This document shows positions 18,873 to 27,289 of a DNA stretch of 39,246 nucleotides, one piece after another. The DNA lies in assembly GCA_035460505.1 (NCBI GenBank), contig DATHWP010000060.1, positions 1-39,246 of the forward strand. Reading direction: 5' to 3'. The notes under the pieces are model-generated. The model was given only the letters and a program-made list of their open reading frames with translations. It was not told the origin of the DNA and ran no database searches. This DNA comes from Methyloradius sp035460505 (GTDB lineage: Bacteria > Pseudomonadota > Gammaproteobacteria > Burkholderiales > Methylophilaceae). Both the position numbers and the translations under genes were made by a program. Position 1 is the stretch's first letter. Each line of letters opens with the position of its first letter.

Positions 18873-18878
18873 CCTCCT
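18873..18878 (-). promoter_or_regulatory. Strong ribosome binding site fixing the TTG start of flgB
   Basis: On the minus strand AGGAGG (complement of 18873-18878) is 7 nt upstream of the TTG at 18865. This strong site may compensate for the weak start codon and decides the choice of start. Confidence 0.85.
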
Positions 18879-19095
18879 TTACATCAGTGCCAGCGAAAGT
18901 CAGACCTGCTAAAGTTAGACCGATTAAAGAAATTTCCGCTATAACCGTTAAAGATGATGAAACAGATAATAGGGTGATTGCTAATACTTCAATTGCAGGA
19001 TAAAGAGGGTAATTCTCACTTTTATCTTGGATTGACTTGGCGTTGATGTTCGTAGAATGCATGTTGAAGATTTCCTATCAGTATTGGAGTCCAAC

Positions 19096-19836
19096 ATGAT
19101 AAAGCCCTTACAAAACCTCATTCGCAGCAATCAAGCATTGGCTAGTTTAGCTGTGTCAATATTGTTGCTGTCATCACTTTCAAGCTATGCAGAGGTGCAA
19201 TCTATCCCTGATGCCAAACAGGATTTGAATGCCATTAAAGTTAAAGTCGAAGAGTTTTTGACGACACAAACCATAGGTTATCCAGGCAAAGTCACCGTCA
19301 GTGCAATGCCAGTAGATAGAAATTTGAAACTAGCGGCCTGCCCGCAAATGCAGGTCTTTCTGCCACCAGGCAGTCGTGTGTGGGGTAGAACCAATATTGG
19401 TGTGAGTTGCGATATGCCAGTGTGGAAGATTTATCTGCAAGCTAATATCAGTGTGATGTCTCAATATCTCACCGCAGCTGCACCATTAACCCAAGGGCGT
19501 GTGGTAACCAGCCAAGATTTAATGTATCAAAGTGGCGATTTAGCGCAGTTACCTTCAGGTATCTTTACTGATCCAGAGCAGGTCATCGGCCGCACTGTGA
19601 GCGTTTCGCTACAAGCAGGGACTGTATTGCGGCAAGAAATGCTAAAAATGTCGCCTGTGGTGTTACAAGGCCAAAAAGTAGTATTGAATTCAATCGGTGA
19701 TGGTTTTCAAGTAAGTGCAGAAGGCCAAGCCTTAACCACTGCAGGTGAAGGGCAGGTCGTGCAAGTTAAAGTGGCGAGTGGCCAAGTGATTTCTGGAATT
19801 GCACGCAATGGTGGACAAATTGATGTGCGATTTTGA
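19096..19836 (+). CDS. flgA: FlgA, P-ring assembly chaperone
   Basis: FlgA is a periplasmic chaperone needed for FlgI P-ring assembly. From ATG 19096 the product is 246 residues with a clear Sec signal peptide (Lys/Arg near the start, then a Leu/Ser-rich hydrophobic core, cleavage near SSYAEVQ). The mature part contains KLAACPQMQVFLPPGSRVWGR, VWGRTNIGVSC, and a C-terminal SAF-like domain ending in VISGIARNGGQIDVRF. GGAG at 19086-19089 lies 6 nt before this ATG. The in-frame ATG at 19057 is 13 codons upstream, has no comparable ribosome binding site and would put acidic residues ahead of the signal, so I prefer 19096. Confidence 0.94.
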   Translation: MIKPLQNLIRSNQALASLAVSILLLSSLSSYAEVQSIPDAKQDLNAIKVKVEEFLTTQTIGYPGKVTVSAMPVDRNLKLAACPQMQVFLPPGSRVWGRTNIGVSCDMPVWKIYLQANISVMSQYLTAAAPLTQGRVVTSQDLMYQSGDLAQLPSGIFTDPEQVIGRTVSVSLQAGTVLRQEMLKMSPVVLQGQKVVLNSIGDGFQVSAEGQALTTAGEGQVVQVKVASGQVISGIARNGGQIDVRF

Positions 19837-19897
19837 TATTGGCTTCGATCTAGTGCTGCGGAATACATCACAATAAAAACATGGCCAAATTAAATCC

Positions 19898-19924
19898 TAA
19901 AGTTTGTTTCAAATATGCCGATAA
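19898..19924 (+). promoter_or_regulatory. Sigma-28 (FliA) promoter of flgMN, perfect consensus
   Basis: TAAAGTTT (19898-19905), 11 nt, then GCCGATAA (19917-19924). Both elements and the spacing match the enterobacterial FliA consensus exactly. The flgM ATG is 52 bp downstream. A late promoter for the anti-sigma factor, in addition to read-through from flgA, is the classic arrangement. Confidence 0.95.
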
Positions 19925-19976
19925 GAGCAATATAATTGGCTAATACGATAGCCAAACACGCATGAGGAAATAAACC

Positions 19977-20285
19977 ATGAAAATCAGTGATTCAATTAAG
20001 TCGGCGAGTGGCTTAACTGTTGAAAAGGTTGATGCAGCACCAACACAGAAGCCCTCAGTATCCAAAACAGGTTCTACTGGTAACAGCGCAGAAAGCGTGA
20101 CGCTTTCTCCATTATCATCACAACTGCAATCACTAGAAGCCAAAGTGGCTGCAGGTAGTGTCTATGATGCTGAAAAAGTAGATGCAATTAAATCAGCGAT
20201 TTCAAGTGGACAATTTACCGTTAACTCTGAAAAAGTGGCAGATGGCTTGATCAGCACCGTAAAAGAATTGTTAACCACTAGTTAG
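19977..20285 (+). CDS. flgM: FlgM, anti-sigma-28 factor
   Basis: FlgM binds and inhibits FliA until it is exported through the finished hook-basal body. The 102-residue product has a low-complexity, disordered-looking N-terminal half (Ser, Thr, Gly, Pro). The conserved C-terminal sigma-binding helices follow: VYDAEKVDAIKSAISSGQF, then VNSEKVADGLI. GAGGA precedes the ATG by 8 nt. Its own sigma-28 promoter gives negative feedback on late transcription. Confidence 0.97.
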   Translation: MKISDSIKSASGLTVEKVDAAPTQKPSVSKTGSTGNSAESVTLSPLSSQLQSLEAKVAAGSVYDAEKVDAIKSAISSGQFTVNSEKVADGLISTVKELLTTS

Positions 20286-20307
20286 TTTTTCTAAAAAGCG
20301 ATTACTC

Positions 20308-20766
20308 ATGGCTCAGACTATTTCATTCAAACACGATATTGCCCTAGCCGATGAGCTGGTAGCGATATTGTCGCGCGAACAAAATAATCTGGTCAGCGCC
20401 AATATTGATGCAATAGAAGCGATTATTGAAGAAAAATCAGTGGTTATGCAGCAAATGGGCATTGCGTTGCAAGATAGATACAAAATGCTTGAAGCAAACC
20501 GATACGAGCCTAACGAAGCTGGCTTGATGCAGTGGCTTGGCAAACAGAGCGATGTATCAGTCAAGCAAGAATGGTTAGGGTTTCAAAAGCTGCTGACGCA
20601 AGCTAAAGAGATGAACCGCGTGAATGGTATATTGATCAATAAACACTTTAACCGCAATCAGCAGCAACTGAATGTGTTGCAATCGGGTCAATCTTCAGGT
20701 GAGTTTTACGGACCTAATGGTCAATCAAGCTCACAGAGTTTTTTACGTGGTAGCTTGCAGGTGTAA
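20308..20766 (+). CDS. flgN: FlgN, export chaperone for FlgK and FlgL
   Basis: FlgN is a cytoplasmic chaperone that delivers the junction proteins FlgK and FlgL to the export gate. The 152-residue product is helical, with an N-terminal half containing LVAILSREQNNLVSANIDAIEAIIEEKSVVM, as in FlgN family members. A Gln/Ser-rich C-terminal tail follows. It is 22 bp after flgM and is closed by a strong terminator, so flgM-flgN form the end of this transcript. Confidence 0.92.
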   Translation: MAQTISFKHDIALADELVAILSREQNNLVSANIDAIEAIIEEKSVVMQQMGIALQDRYKMLEANRYEPNEAGLMQWLGKQSDVSVKQEWLGFQKLLTQAKEMNRVNGILINKHFNRNQQQLNVLQSGQSSGEFYGPNGQSSSQSFLRGSLQV

Positions 20767-20787
20767 AGTGAATTTCTAGTACTTAAT

Positions 20788-20815
20788 AAAAAAACCGCCT
20801 TTTGGCGGTTTTTTT
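20788..20815. terminator. Bidirectional intrinsic terminator between flgN and pilU
   Basis: Arms AAAAACCGCC (20790-20799) and GGCGGTTTTT (20804-20813) pair around a TTTT loop, with T tracts on both strands. It lies 22 bp after flgN (+) and 12 bp after pilU (-) and can end both convergent transcripts. Confidence 0.95.
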
Positions 20816-20826
20816 ATGTCTTAACT

Positions 20827-22008
20827 CTAGATTGCTGGTGTTTCTTCTGTGGACTCTTCTTCTTTAGCGTCATCATCATGTAGCGATAAATGTTCAATAC
20901 GAGACGATGAGTCTTTAGTGCCAGAATGTTTGCTGTGCAGTTTGAATTTCAGGCGTAGTTCATTGATTGAATCTGAATTGCGCAATGCATCGTCTTCAGT
21001 AATGCGGCCTTCTTCAGCCAGGTTGAACAATGCTTGATCAAAGGTTTGCATACCGAGTTCTGCTGACTTGGCCATGACTTCTTTAATCATGTTGGTCTCA
21101 CCTTTGAGTATTAAATCGCCAATTAAGGGCGAGTTCAGCAAAATCTCAATAGCAGCGCATCTGCCACCACCCGCTTTAGGTACGAGCCGTTGTGAAACGA
21201 ATGCTTTCAAATTCAGCGATAAGTCCATGTGTAATTGCGGATGACGCTCTTCTGGGAAAAAGTTAACAATGCGATCCAGCGCCTGATTGGCGCTGTTGGC
21301 GTGTAGTGTGGCCATACATAAGTGACCAGTTTCAGCAAATGCGAGAGCAAATTCCATCGTCTCACGATCGCGGATTTCACCAATAAGAATCACATCAGGT
21401 GCTTGCCGTAATGTGTTTTTAAGCGCCGCGAACCAGCCATTGGTATCACGCCCAACTTCGCGGTGTGTAATCAGGCAATTTTTGCTTGGGTGCACATACT
21501 CTACCGGGTCTTCCACCGTAATGATGTGACCATAGCTGTTTTCGTTACGATAATCGATCAAAGCTGCCAGCGTGGTTGATTTGCCTGACCCAGTACCACC
21601 TACCAGAATAATGAGTCCACGTTTGGACATCATCACGTCTTTTAAAACAGGTGGTAGCCCCATTTCATCAAAGTTCGGGATTTTTGTGGTGATAGTACGC
21701 AAAACCATCCCCACTTTTTCTTGTTGTACGAATACATTGACACGAAAGCGGCCTATTTCGCGTGGCCAGATGGCAAAGTTACATTCTTTTTCGACCTCAA
21801 ACTCTTTACGCTGTTTTTCATTCATTAATGAATGCGCAAAAGCCTGTGTGTGTTCTCCAGAGAGCTTTTGCTGCGTGACAGGCGTCATTTTCCCATCGAT
21901 TTTCATCGCTGGCGGAAAATCTGCCGAGATAAACAAATCAGATGCTTTTTTCTCAAGCATTGATTTGAGTAAAGTATGCATATACGCCAGTGCTTGTTCG
22001 TTATTCAT
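20827..22008 (-). CDS. pilU: PilU, type IV pilus retraction ATPase (PilT paralogue)
   Basis: PilU is an accessory hexameric motor of type IV pilus retraction that works with PilT. The 393-residue product has Walker A GGTGSGKST at about 137-145, followed by an Asp-box region (ITVEDPVEYVH), Walker B (DVILIGEIRDRETM) and the His box (ATLHANSANQAL). The C-terminus with MAKSAELGMQTFDQALFNL, EEGRITEDDALRNSDSINELRLKF and a long charged tail matches PilU rather than PilT. No PilT is next to it, which is unusual because pilT and pilU are often adjacent. It is the last gene of the minus-strand run, 28 bp after the diguanylate cyclase gene. Confidence 0.93.
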   Translation of the reverse strand: MNNEQALAYMHTLLKSMLEKKASDLFISADFPPAMKIDGKMTPVTQQKLSGEHTQAFAHSLMNEKQRKEFEVEKECNFAIWPREIGRFRVNVFVQQEKVGMVLRTITTKIPNFDEMGLPPVLKDVMMSKRGLIILVGGTGSGKSTTLAALIDYRNENSYGHIITVEDPVEYVHPSKNCLITHREVGRDTNGWFAALKNTLRQAPDVILIGEIRDRETMEFALAFAETGHLCMATLHANSANQALDRIVNFFPEERHPQLHMDLSLNLKAFVSQRLVPKAGGGRCAAIEILLNSPLIGDLILKGETNMIKEVMAKSAELGMQTFDQALFNLAEEGRITEDDALRNSDSINELRLKFKLHSKHSGTKDSSSRIEHLSLHDDDAKEEESTEETPAI

Positions 22009-22036
22009 ACAGCCATCCTGATTTGATAATTAGCGC

Positions 22037-23770
22037 TTAAACGATTGAAGTTGAGGTGCTAGGATATATTACTACTTGATTGCGCCCATTTGATTTTGCT
22101 TGATACAGCGCATCATCAGCAAGCTTGATCAATGTATCAGCATTGTTGCCATGCTGATTATAAGCGGATACGCCGCAGGAGAAGGTGGCTTGATGAGCTA
22201 TGTCATCAAATGTGAAAGCTAGGCTTTGAAACTCAGTCCGCCAGAATTCAGCCCGTTTTTGGGCTTGGTCTAGAGAGGCGCCAGGTAGCACGGCAATAAA
22301 CTCCTCACCACCGTATCGGCAGACCACATCTTCATTGCGCGTATGATTTTGCAATAAAGCGGCGATGGATCGCAGAATCTGGTCGCCAGCCTCATGACCA
22401 AAGGTATCGTTTGTTTTTTTGAAGTAATCAATATCAATCATCACAATCGCTAAGGGAATTTTCTCACGTTCACAGCGTGCCATTTCGCGTAGTAATGTCT
22501 CTTCAAGGTAGCGACGGTTGAACAGGTTGGTCAGGGGGTCGCGTGTGGCTTGATCTCGCAGTTTTTCTTGTAGCAGATGAATTTCTTGATATTGCAATTG
22601 CAATTGATCATGGGCTTCTGCCAGCGCATGTTGCGCTTGGCGTTGCTCCGTCACATCGTTGCCGACTGAGCACACTTCAATCAATTTTCCTTGTGCATCA
22701 AATATAGCGCCGTTCGACCAGGCAACCCATACGCGCTCGCCATTTTTACGCATGTTTTCATTGATGTTGATTCTGTAATTATTCACGTCATGGAATATCT
22801 CTTCTATCATCTGACTCAGATCTCGATTGGTAGAGGTCTCGATTTCAGGCACGATAGTATCCATCACATGCTTACCGACCAGTTCACCTGGCGCGAACCC
22901 AAAAAATTCTTCAGCGTATTTATTCACAAAGAGAATATGTCCATCTGGGCTCATATGCAGAATCATGCTGCGAGCGCTTTCCACCAGTGTTCTGTAGTGG
23001 GTTTCTTGTGTTTGCAGTTCGGTTTCTATTTTCTTGCGTTGTGAAATATCTCTGGCCACTAGAAAAATGGATTTAGGCGTATTGTCCTGTTGGCGAATGA
23101 TGCCAAAATTGAGCTCTAGCCAAAAATTCTGGCCAGTTTTCTTAATGGCAGTATATTCCTGCATACCCGCTTCTGTACCAGTAAGGACCTGGGCAAAATG
23201 TTTGCGTGCACGGGTGATTTCTTGCGGAACCAGTAAATCAAAAATACTGGTATGTGCCAGATCGTCGGCATGCATATAACCAAAAAGTGTTTGCCCATAG
23301 GCAGTAGAGCAAATGATTTTCCCCGTGAGATCAATAATGAACGCAGCGTCAGGGGTAATACGCATGAGGTTCTGGTACAGCACATTGGCCTGGATAAATT
23401 CAGACAGTATCAGTTGGCTATCACTGTATTCTTTAAGTACCACACAGATACAGGTCTCATTTCCATGTATGAGCTCGTTGGCATAAAGCTCCACCCAGAT
23501 ATCTTTGTTTGATATGTTTGGTTTGAGTTGTACCACTTTCTTGTTGAGGCTTGTCGCTGAGAAATGGCCTTCAATTTCCGCATGCTTGCCATGCAATAGC
23601 TCAGGAAATTTCAGCGCGGTTAATTCCCCGAGGGACAAGCCAAACATATTCAATGCGGACTGATTGGCATGGCGAATCTGTCCATCGCCTAGCGTGATAA
23701 ATAGCAGGTGTATCGGCAGACTGTCAGGCGATACTAAATATTGACTAGTATCTTGGTTGTTTTTGGCCAT
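22037..23770 (-). CDS. Diguanylate cyclase with three PAS domains
   Basis: The 577-residue cytoplasmic protein has no membrane segment. Three PAS/PAC units occur at about 15-120, 130-250 and 255-378; PAC-like ends are VARDISQRKK and SVGNDVTEQRQ. A short coiled coil (about 375-405) leads to a C-terminal GGDEF domain (about 408-572). The active-site signature is GGEEF (487-491), so cyclic di-GMP synthesis is expected. RNED at 478-481, five residues before it, fits the RxxD product-inhibition site. There is no EAL domain. It lies between pilU and an oxidoreductase gene in a flagellar cluster, so control of the motility-sessility switch is a reasonable inference. The signal sensed by the PAS domains cannot be read from sequence. 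Confidence 0.93.
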   Translation of the reverse strand: MAKNNQDTSQYLVSPDSLPIHLLFITLGDGQIRHANQSALNMFGLSLGELTALKFPELLHGKHAEIEGHFSATSLNKKVVQLKPNISNKDIWVELYANELIHGNETCICVVLKEYSDSQLILSEFIQANVLYQNLMRITPDAAFIIDLTGKIICSTAYGQTLFGYMHADDLAHTSIFDLLVPQEITRARKHFAQVLTGTEAGMQEYTAIKKTGQNFWLELNFGIIRQQDNTPKSIFLVARDISQRKKIETELQTQETHYRTLVESARSMILHMSPDGHILFVNKYAEEFFGFAPGELVGKHVMDTIVPEIETSTNRDLSQMIEEIFHDVNNYRININENMRKNGERVWVAWSNGAIFDAQGKLIEVCSVGNDVTEQRQAQHALAEAHDQLQLQYQEIHLLQEKLRDQATRDPLTNLFNRRYLEETLLREMARCEREKIPLAIVMIDIDYFKKTNDTFGHEAGDQILRSIAALLQNHTRNEDVVCRYGGEEFIAVLPGASLDQAQKRAEFWRTEFQSLAFTFDDIAHQATFSCGVSAYNQHGNNADTLIKLADDALYQAKSNGRNQVVIYPSTSTSIV

Positions 23771-23840
23771 TTTTATTGGTTTTTACGTTATTGGTTATTG
23801 CAGTAAGTTACAGCATACCAAAGCAAGACCAATGCCTGTG

Positions 23841-24881
23841 TTAATTAATTTTAACTACTTTGCCAGTTGTTGCCGAGTCAAGGGCTGCAACGATGAGCCT
23901 GCAATTAGCTATCGCATCTGCAATGCTTAATTCAGGCGCAGTATCGTGCAATATGCAATCACTGAAATGCGCAATTTCAAGGTTGAAGTGATTAGATGCT
24001 GGGTATTGTTCTTCGGCCTTTTGCCCATCATCTGACCACCAAGAGATCACAGGCACATCATTGGTGCCAGGTAGTTGCCAAACGGTATGGCATTTCACGC
24101 TGCCTTTTGTGCCTACTATGGTGTATTCAGTCTGGCGTGCACTTTCAAAGCTAATGTCAAAATGCCCACGCGTTCCGTTAGCAAAATCCACCACGCCGCT
24201 GGTGGATATATCAGCGCCACTTTCTACATATTTCGCTACACATGAAACGCTGACTGGCTCAGATTCGAGACAGTAACGTAAAGTGTGCATGGCATAAGGA
24301 CCTACATCCCACATTGCGCCACCACCATGGGCTGTATCTTTTTCCAGTCTATACATCCGTGCTGGCCGCATTAAAAATGAGTAACTGGCACGGGCCGAAC
24401 GCACTTCACCGATGACTCCAGACGCGATGATTTCTTTCACACGTTGGTGCTGAGGATGAAAGCGGTACATAAAACCCTCCATCACCTTTACTTGATGTTT
24501 TTTGGCCGCCGCAGAGATCGCTTCAATATCGGCGACTGTGAGCGCCATCGGCTTTTCAATCAACACATGCTTGCCTTTCGCAATGGCTTTTAATGCCCAT
24601 TCGGCATGCTCATCATTAGCTAGCGGGATATAGACGGCTTGTATGCTGGCATCGTCCAGCAGGTCTTCTAGGCTATCGTAAGTGGTTACATCTGTAAGTT
24701 TGGGCGCGTATTTCTTGAGCGTTTCAGCCGCTGCTCCTGGCCTGCGACTGGCAATAGCCACTAGCGTTGAATTCCCAGCTTCAACAATGGCAGGCAGTAA
24801 TCGTTCATTGACGCGTGCTGCGCCTAAAATACCCCAGCGAACTTTGTTGGTTTCTGTGTTGCTTTTGCTTGTAAGTGTCAT
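23841..24881 (-). CDS. Gfo/Idh/MocA-family NAD(P)-dependent oxidoreductase
   Basis: The 346-residue product has an N-terminal Rossmann fold (RWGILGAARVNERLLPAI, about 15-31), the family EKP motif (HVLIEKPMAL, about 105-114) and the C-terminal substrate domain with AMWDVGPYAMHTLRYCL. This family oxidises or reduces sugars, inositols and related compounds; the substrate here cannot be assigned. It starts 14 bp after motD and runs in the same direction, so it is probably cotranscribed with the motor genes. It is not a known flagellar gene. A role in making a sugar for flagellin or pilin glycosylation, or a passenger role, are both possible guesses. Confidence 0.92.
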   Translation of the reverse strand: MTLTSKSNTETNKVRWGILGAARVNERLLPAIVEAGNSTLVAIASRRPGAAAETLKKYAPKLTDVTTYDSLEDLLDDASIQAVYIPLANDEHAEWALKAIAKGKHVLIEKPMALTVADIEAISAAAKKHQVKVMEGFMYRFHPQHQRVKEIIASGVIGEVRSARASYSFLMRPARMYRLEKDTAHGGGAMWDVGPYAMHTLRYCLESEPVSVSCVAKYVESGADISTSGVVDFANGTRGHFDISFESARQTEYTIVGTKGSVKCHTVWQLPGTNDVPVISWWSDDGQKAEEQYPASNHFNLEIAHFSDCILHDTAPELSIADAIANCRLIVAALDSATTGKVVKIN

Positions 24882-24895
24882 TAAGTGCTTTTAAA

Positions 24896-25807
24896 TTAAA
24901 TGCCTTCAGATGAAGGTTTTGTAGTGATTTGAGATTTTACGTTTGCTGAAATCGGTAGTTGGCTGAGCGCTTGATCTGGCGCTTTGCTTTCTGGTTGAGC
25001 TGGCACACGGTCAGGCACAATCTCGCCATTGTCTGAATTTGATTGATTGGCATCACTGTATAAGATCATGATAGAAACTCGCCGATTCTTGGCACGGCCT
25101 TCAGGTGTTGCATTGTCAGCAATAGGTTGTGCCGAACCATAACCCGCAGCACTTAGGCGCGATTCAGCAATGTTTGATTCGGTAAATAACCTGACCAAAG
25201 CGGTGGCGCGCATGGCTGAGAGTTCCCAGTTTGAGAAAAACTGGTCTGTGTGAATTGGTACATTGTCCGTATGGCCTTCTACCTGAATCTGGTTAGTACT
25301 TTCTTTTAGAAAATTTGCGATTTCAGTCAGTGGCTGTTTAGCTGCAGGCGATAGTTCTGCAGAGCCAGGCGTGAAGAGGAGAGTGTCGTGAATATCAATA
25401 CGAATACCACGATTATTCTGTACTACACGCAATTTCCCATCGTTAATCAATTGGCCTAGTGAGTTTGCTAATTTATTGGCTAGTACCGCCATGTTTTCGC
25501 GCTCGCGCCGCTGCTTATCGCTATGCAGTTGGTTTAACTTCAGCGGTTGAATGATGGAGGAATAGCGTGAATTACTTTTAGGTGAAATGTCACCATTGTT
25601 GGCCTGTGGACCGACTCTGGGAGAAATGTCGCCACTAAAAGCGCTGCCAAGTGAAGAGGTAAGTTGCTTGTATTTGCCTTGATTGACGGAGGAAATGGAA
25701 TACATCACCACAAAGAATGCGAATAACAAGGTAATAAAGTCGGCATAAGAAACCAGCCAGCGCTCATGGTTTTCGTGTTCATCCTCATGCGGTTTTCTAC
25801 GAATCAT
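24896..25807 (-). CDS. motD: MotD, second flagellar stator B-type subunit
   Basis: MotD is the peptidoglycan-binding stator subunit, paralogous to MotB. The 303-residue product has the short N-terminal cytoplasmic part, one membrane helix containing the proton-carrying Asp (WLVSYADFITLLFAFFVVMYS, D23) and a C-terminal OmpA-like peptidoglycan-binding domain with VEGHTDNVPI and NWELSAMRATALVRLF. The order fliA-motC-motD right after flhF-flhG recalls the Pseudomonas chemotaxis-motility cluster, where motCD is a second stator, and here a separate motAB pair exists at 35664-37511. It is 14 bp after motC. Confidence 0.9.
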   Translation of the reverse strand: MIRRKPHEDEHENHERWLVSYADFITLLFAFFVVMYSISSVNQGKYKQLTSSLGSAFSGDISPRVGPQANNGDISPKSNSRYSSIIQPLKLNQLHSDKQRRERENMAVLANKLANSLGQLINDGKLRVVQNNRGIRIDIHDTLLFTPGSAELSPAAKQPLTEIANFLKESTNQIQVEGHTDNVPIHTDQFFSNWELSAMRATALVRLFTESNIAESRLSAAGYGSAQPIADNATPEGRAKNRRVSIMILYSDANQSNSDNGEIVPDRVPAQPESKAPDQALSQLPISANVKSQITTKPSSEGI

Positions 25808-25821
25808 GGCATTGGCTCACT

Positions 25822-26562
25822 TTAACGTAAATAGGCCTGTAAGCGTTCTTCAACGACGCGCGGATTATCGCCGTTCACAATGGAGACAAAGGCATTCAGC
25901 AGCATTTCGCGGCGCATGCCCTCAAGCTGGATGATGGTTTTGAGTTTATTGGCGATTGGTAAAAACACAATATTGGCCAAACCTACGCCATAAATAGTTG
26001 CCACAAATGCCACTGCAATACCGCTACCGAGTTTGGTGGGGTCAGAGAGATTTTCCATCACATGAATCAAACCCAAGACCGCACCCAAAATCCCGATGGT
26101 AGGGGCATAGCCGCCAGCAGCCTCCCAGATTTTGGCTGCGTTACGCATTCTGGATTCATAAAAGTAAATATCAATGCTGATGATTTCGCGAATCTTCTCA
26201 GGTGCGATGCCATCGACCATCAGGCGCAACCCCTTTTTCACAAAAGGATCTTTTTCAGCATTGAGATTATTCTCTAGCCTGAGCAAGCCTTCTTTGCGTG
26301 CGATATTGCTCCATATCATGATCTTCTTGGCCAGCTCTGGCCGGTCATCACGTGCTGGCACAAATATTTCGCCGGCCATTTTTATACCAACGACAAAGGT
26401 CGAAGGCTTGGTCTGCAGAAGAACTGCGCCCAATGTACCAAGTACGACAATAATAAACGCCGCAGGCTGCACCAGAGAACTGATATGCCCACCTTCAATT
26501 GCCTGACCTGCCAGAATACCGCCAAAGGCGATAACGATGCCGACTAAACTGCCCCAGTCCAT
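25822..26562 (-). CDS. motC: MotC, second flagellar stator A-type subunit
   Basis: MotC is a MotA/ExbB-type membrane subunit forming the ion-driven stator with MotD. The 246-residue product has four membrane helices: two near the N-terminus (MDWGSLVGIVIAFGGILAGQ and FIIVVLGTLGAVLL) and two in the C-terminal half (GYAPTIGILGAVLGLIHVM and GIAVAFVATIYGVGLANIVFLP). A charged cytoplasmic loop lies between. It is about 40 residues shorter than the MotA at 35664, as is usual for MotC. The start lies inside the fliA 3' end (19-bp overlap), implying cotranscription and coupling. Confidence 0.92.
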   Translation of the reverse strand: MDWGSLVGIVIAFGGILAGQAIEGGHISSLVQPAAFIIVVLGTLGAVLLQTKPSTFVVGIKMAGEIFVPARDDRPELAKKIMIWSNIARKEGLLRLENNLNAEKDPFVKKGLRLMVDGIAPEKIREIISIDIYFYESRMRNAAKIWEAAGGYAPTIGILGAVLGLIHVMENLSDPTKLGSGIAVAFVATIYGVGLANIVFLPIANKLKTIIQLEGMRREMLLNAFVSIVNGDNPRVVEERLQAYLR

Positions 26563-27278
26563 GCCTGTTCCTTCATATTGGCACGCAGCCTTGCAATTGC
26601 TTGGCTATGTAGTTGGCATACACGCGATTCTGAAACATTCATCACCGCACCAATTTCTTTCAAATTCAGTTCTTGCTCGTAATACAAACCCATGAGGATT
26701 TTTTCACGCTCGGGCAGGCCCTGGATGGCTTCTATCAAGGCTGTGCGGAAGTTGTCAGAGAGTAATCCCTGCATCGGGTCGCCGCTATTATCTTGCACGA
26801 AACGGTCAAGGAAATGGTCGCTGTTGTCTGATTCACTAAAGTCTTCATAATGCAGCAGTTGGTGACCACTGCAGTCACCCAGCATTTCGTAGTATTCCTC
26901 AAGGCCTAAATCAAGTTTCTTGGCGACTTCGCCCTCAGTAGGGGGGCGGCCGAGTTGTTGCTCGAGTTGATGAATAGCCGCCTCTACGTCACGCATATTC
27001 TTGCGCACACTACGTGGTAGCCAGTCGGCACTGCGTAATTCATCAATCATGGCGCCACGGATACGTTGGGCTGCGTAGGTTTCAAACTGCGCGCCATGCG
27101 TATCTTCATAGCGATTGACGGCATCGAGCAAACCCATCATGCCAGCTTGAATCAGGTCATCCAGCTCAACGCTGGGCGGCAATTTTGCTTTCAGCTGGTA
27201 TGCCAGCTTTTTGACAAGGCCGGCATGCTGATTGAGCAATTCATCTTTTTGATTGGTCTTGCCTGTTGCCGTGTACAT
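26544..27278 (-). CDS. fliA: FliA, sigma-28 factor for late flagellar genes
   Basis: FliA directs RNA polymerase to late flagellar and chemotaxis promoters and is held inactive by FlgM. The 244-residue product has sigma region 2 (about 17-90, with ELDDLIQAGMMGLLDAVNRYE and FETYAAQRIRGAMIDELR), region 3 (DWLPRSVRKNMRDVEAAI onward) and region 4 (LPEREKILMGLYYEQELNLKEIGAVMNVSESRVCQLHSQA). All helix-turn-helix parts are intact. Promoters of the matching type are present at 11428, 19898 and 35506 and, notably, twice in front of flhD. It lies 11 bp after flhG. Confidence 0.98.
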   Translation of the reverse strand: MYTATGKTNQKDELLNQHAGLVKKLAYQLKAKLPPSVELDDLIQAGMMGLLDAVNRYEDTHGAQFETYAAQRIRGAMIDELRSADWLPRSVRKNMRDVEAAIHQLEQQLGRPPTEGEVAKKLDLGLEEYYEMLGDCSGHQLLHYEDFSESDNSDHFLDRFVQDNSGDPMQGLLSDNFRTALIEAIQGLPEREKILMGLYYEQELNLKEIGAVMNVSESRVCQLHSQAIARLRANMKEQAWTGAV

Positions 27279-27289
27279 ACTTTGTCTTT

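Noticed and set aside
18913..18940. TAAAGTTAGACCGATTAA in the flgB-flgA intergenic region resembles a sigma-28 promoter.
   Set aside because: The gap between the -35-like and -10-like parts is only a few bases instead of 11, and flgA/flgB are early genes expected to depend on FlhDC.
18853..19062. 69-codon minus-strand frame in the flgA-flgB gap.
   Set aside because: It overlaps the flgB start and its ribosome binding site, and has no recognisable features; the region more likely holds promoters.
18866..19095. Search for FlhDC binding boxes between flgB and flgA.
   Set aside because: The box is degenerate and I could not align a convincing pair of half-sites by eye; a weight-matrix scan would be needed.
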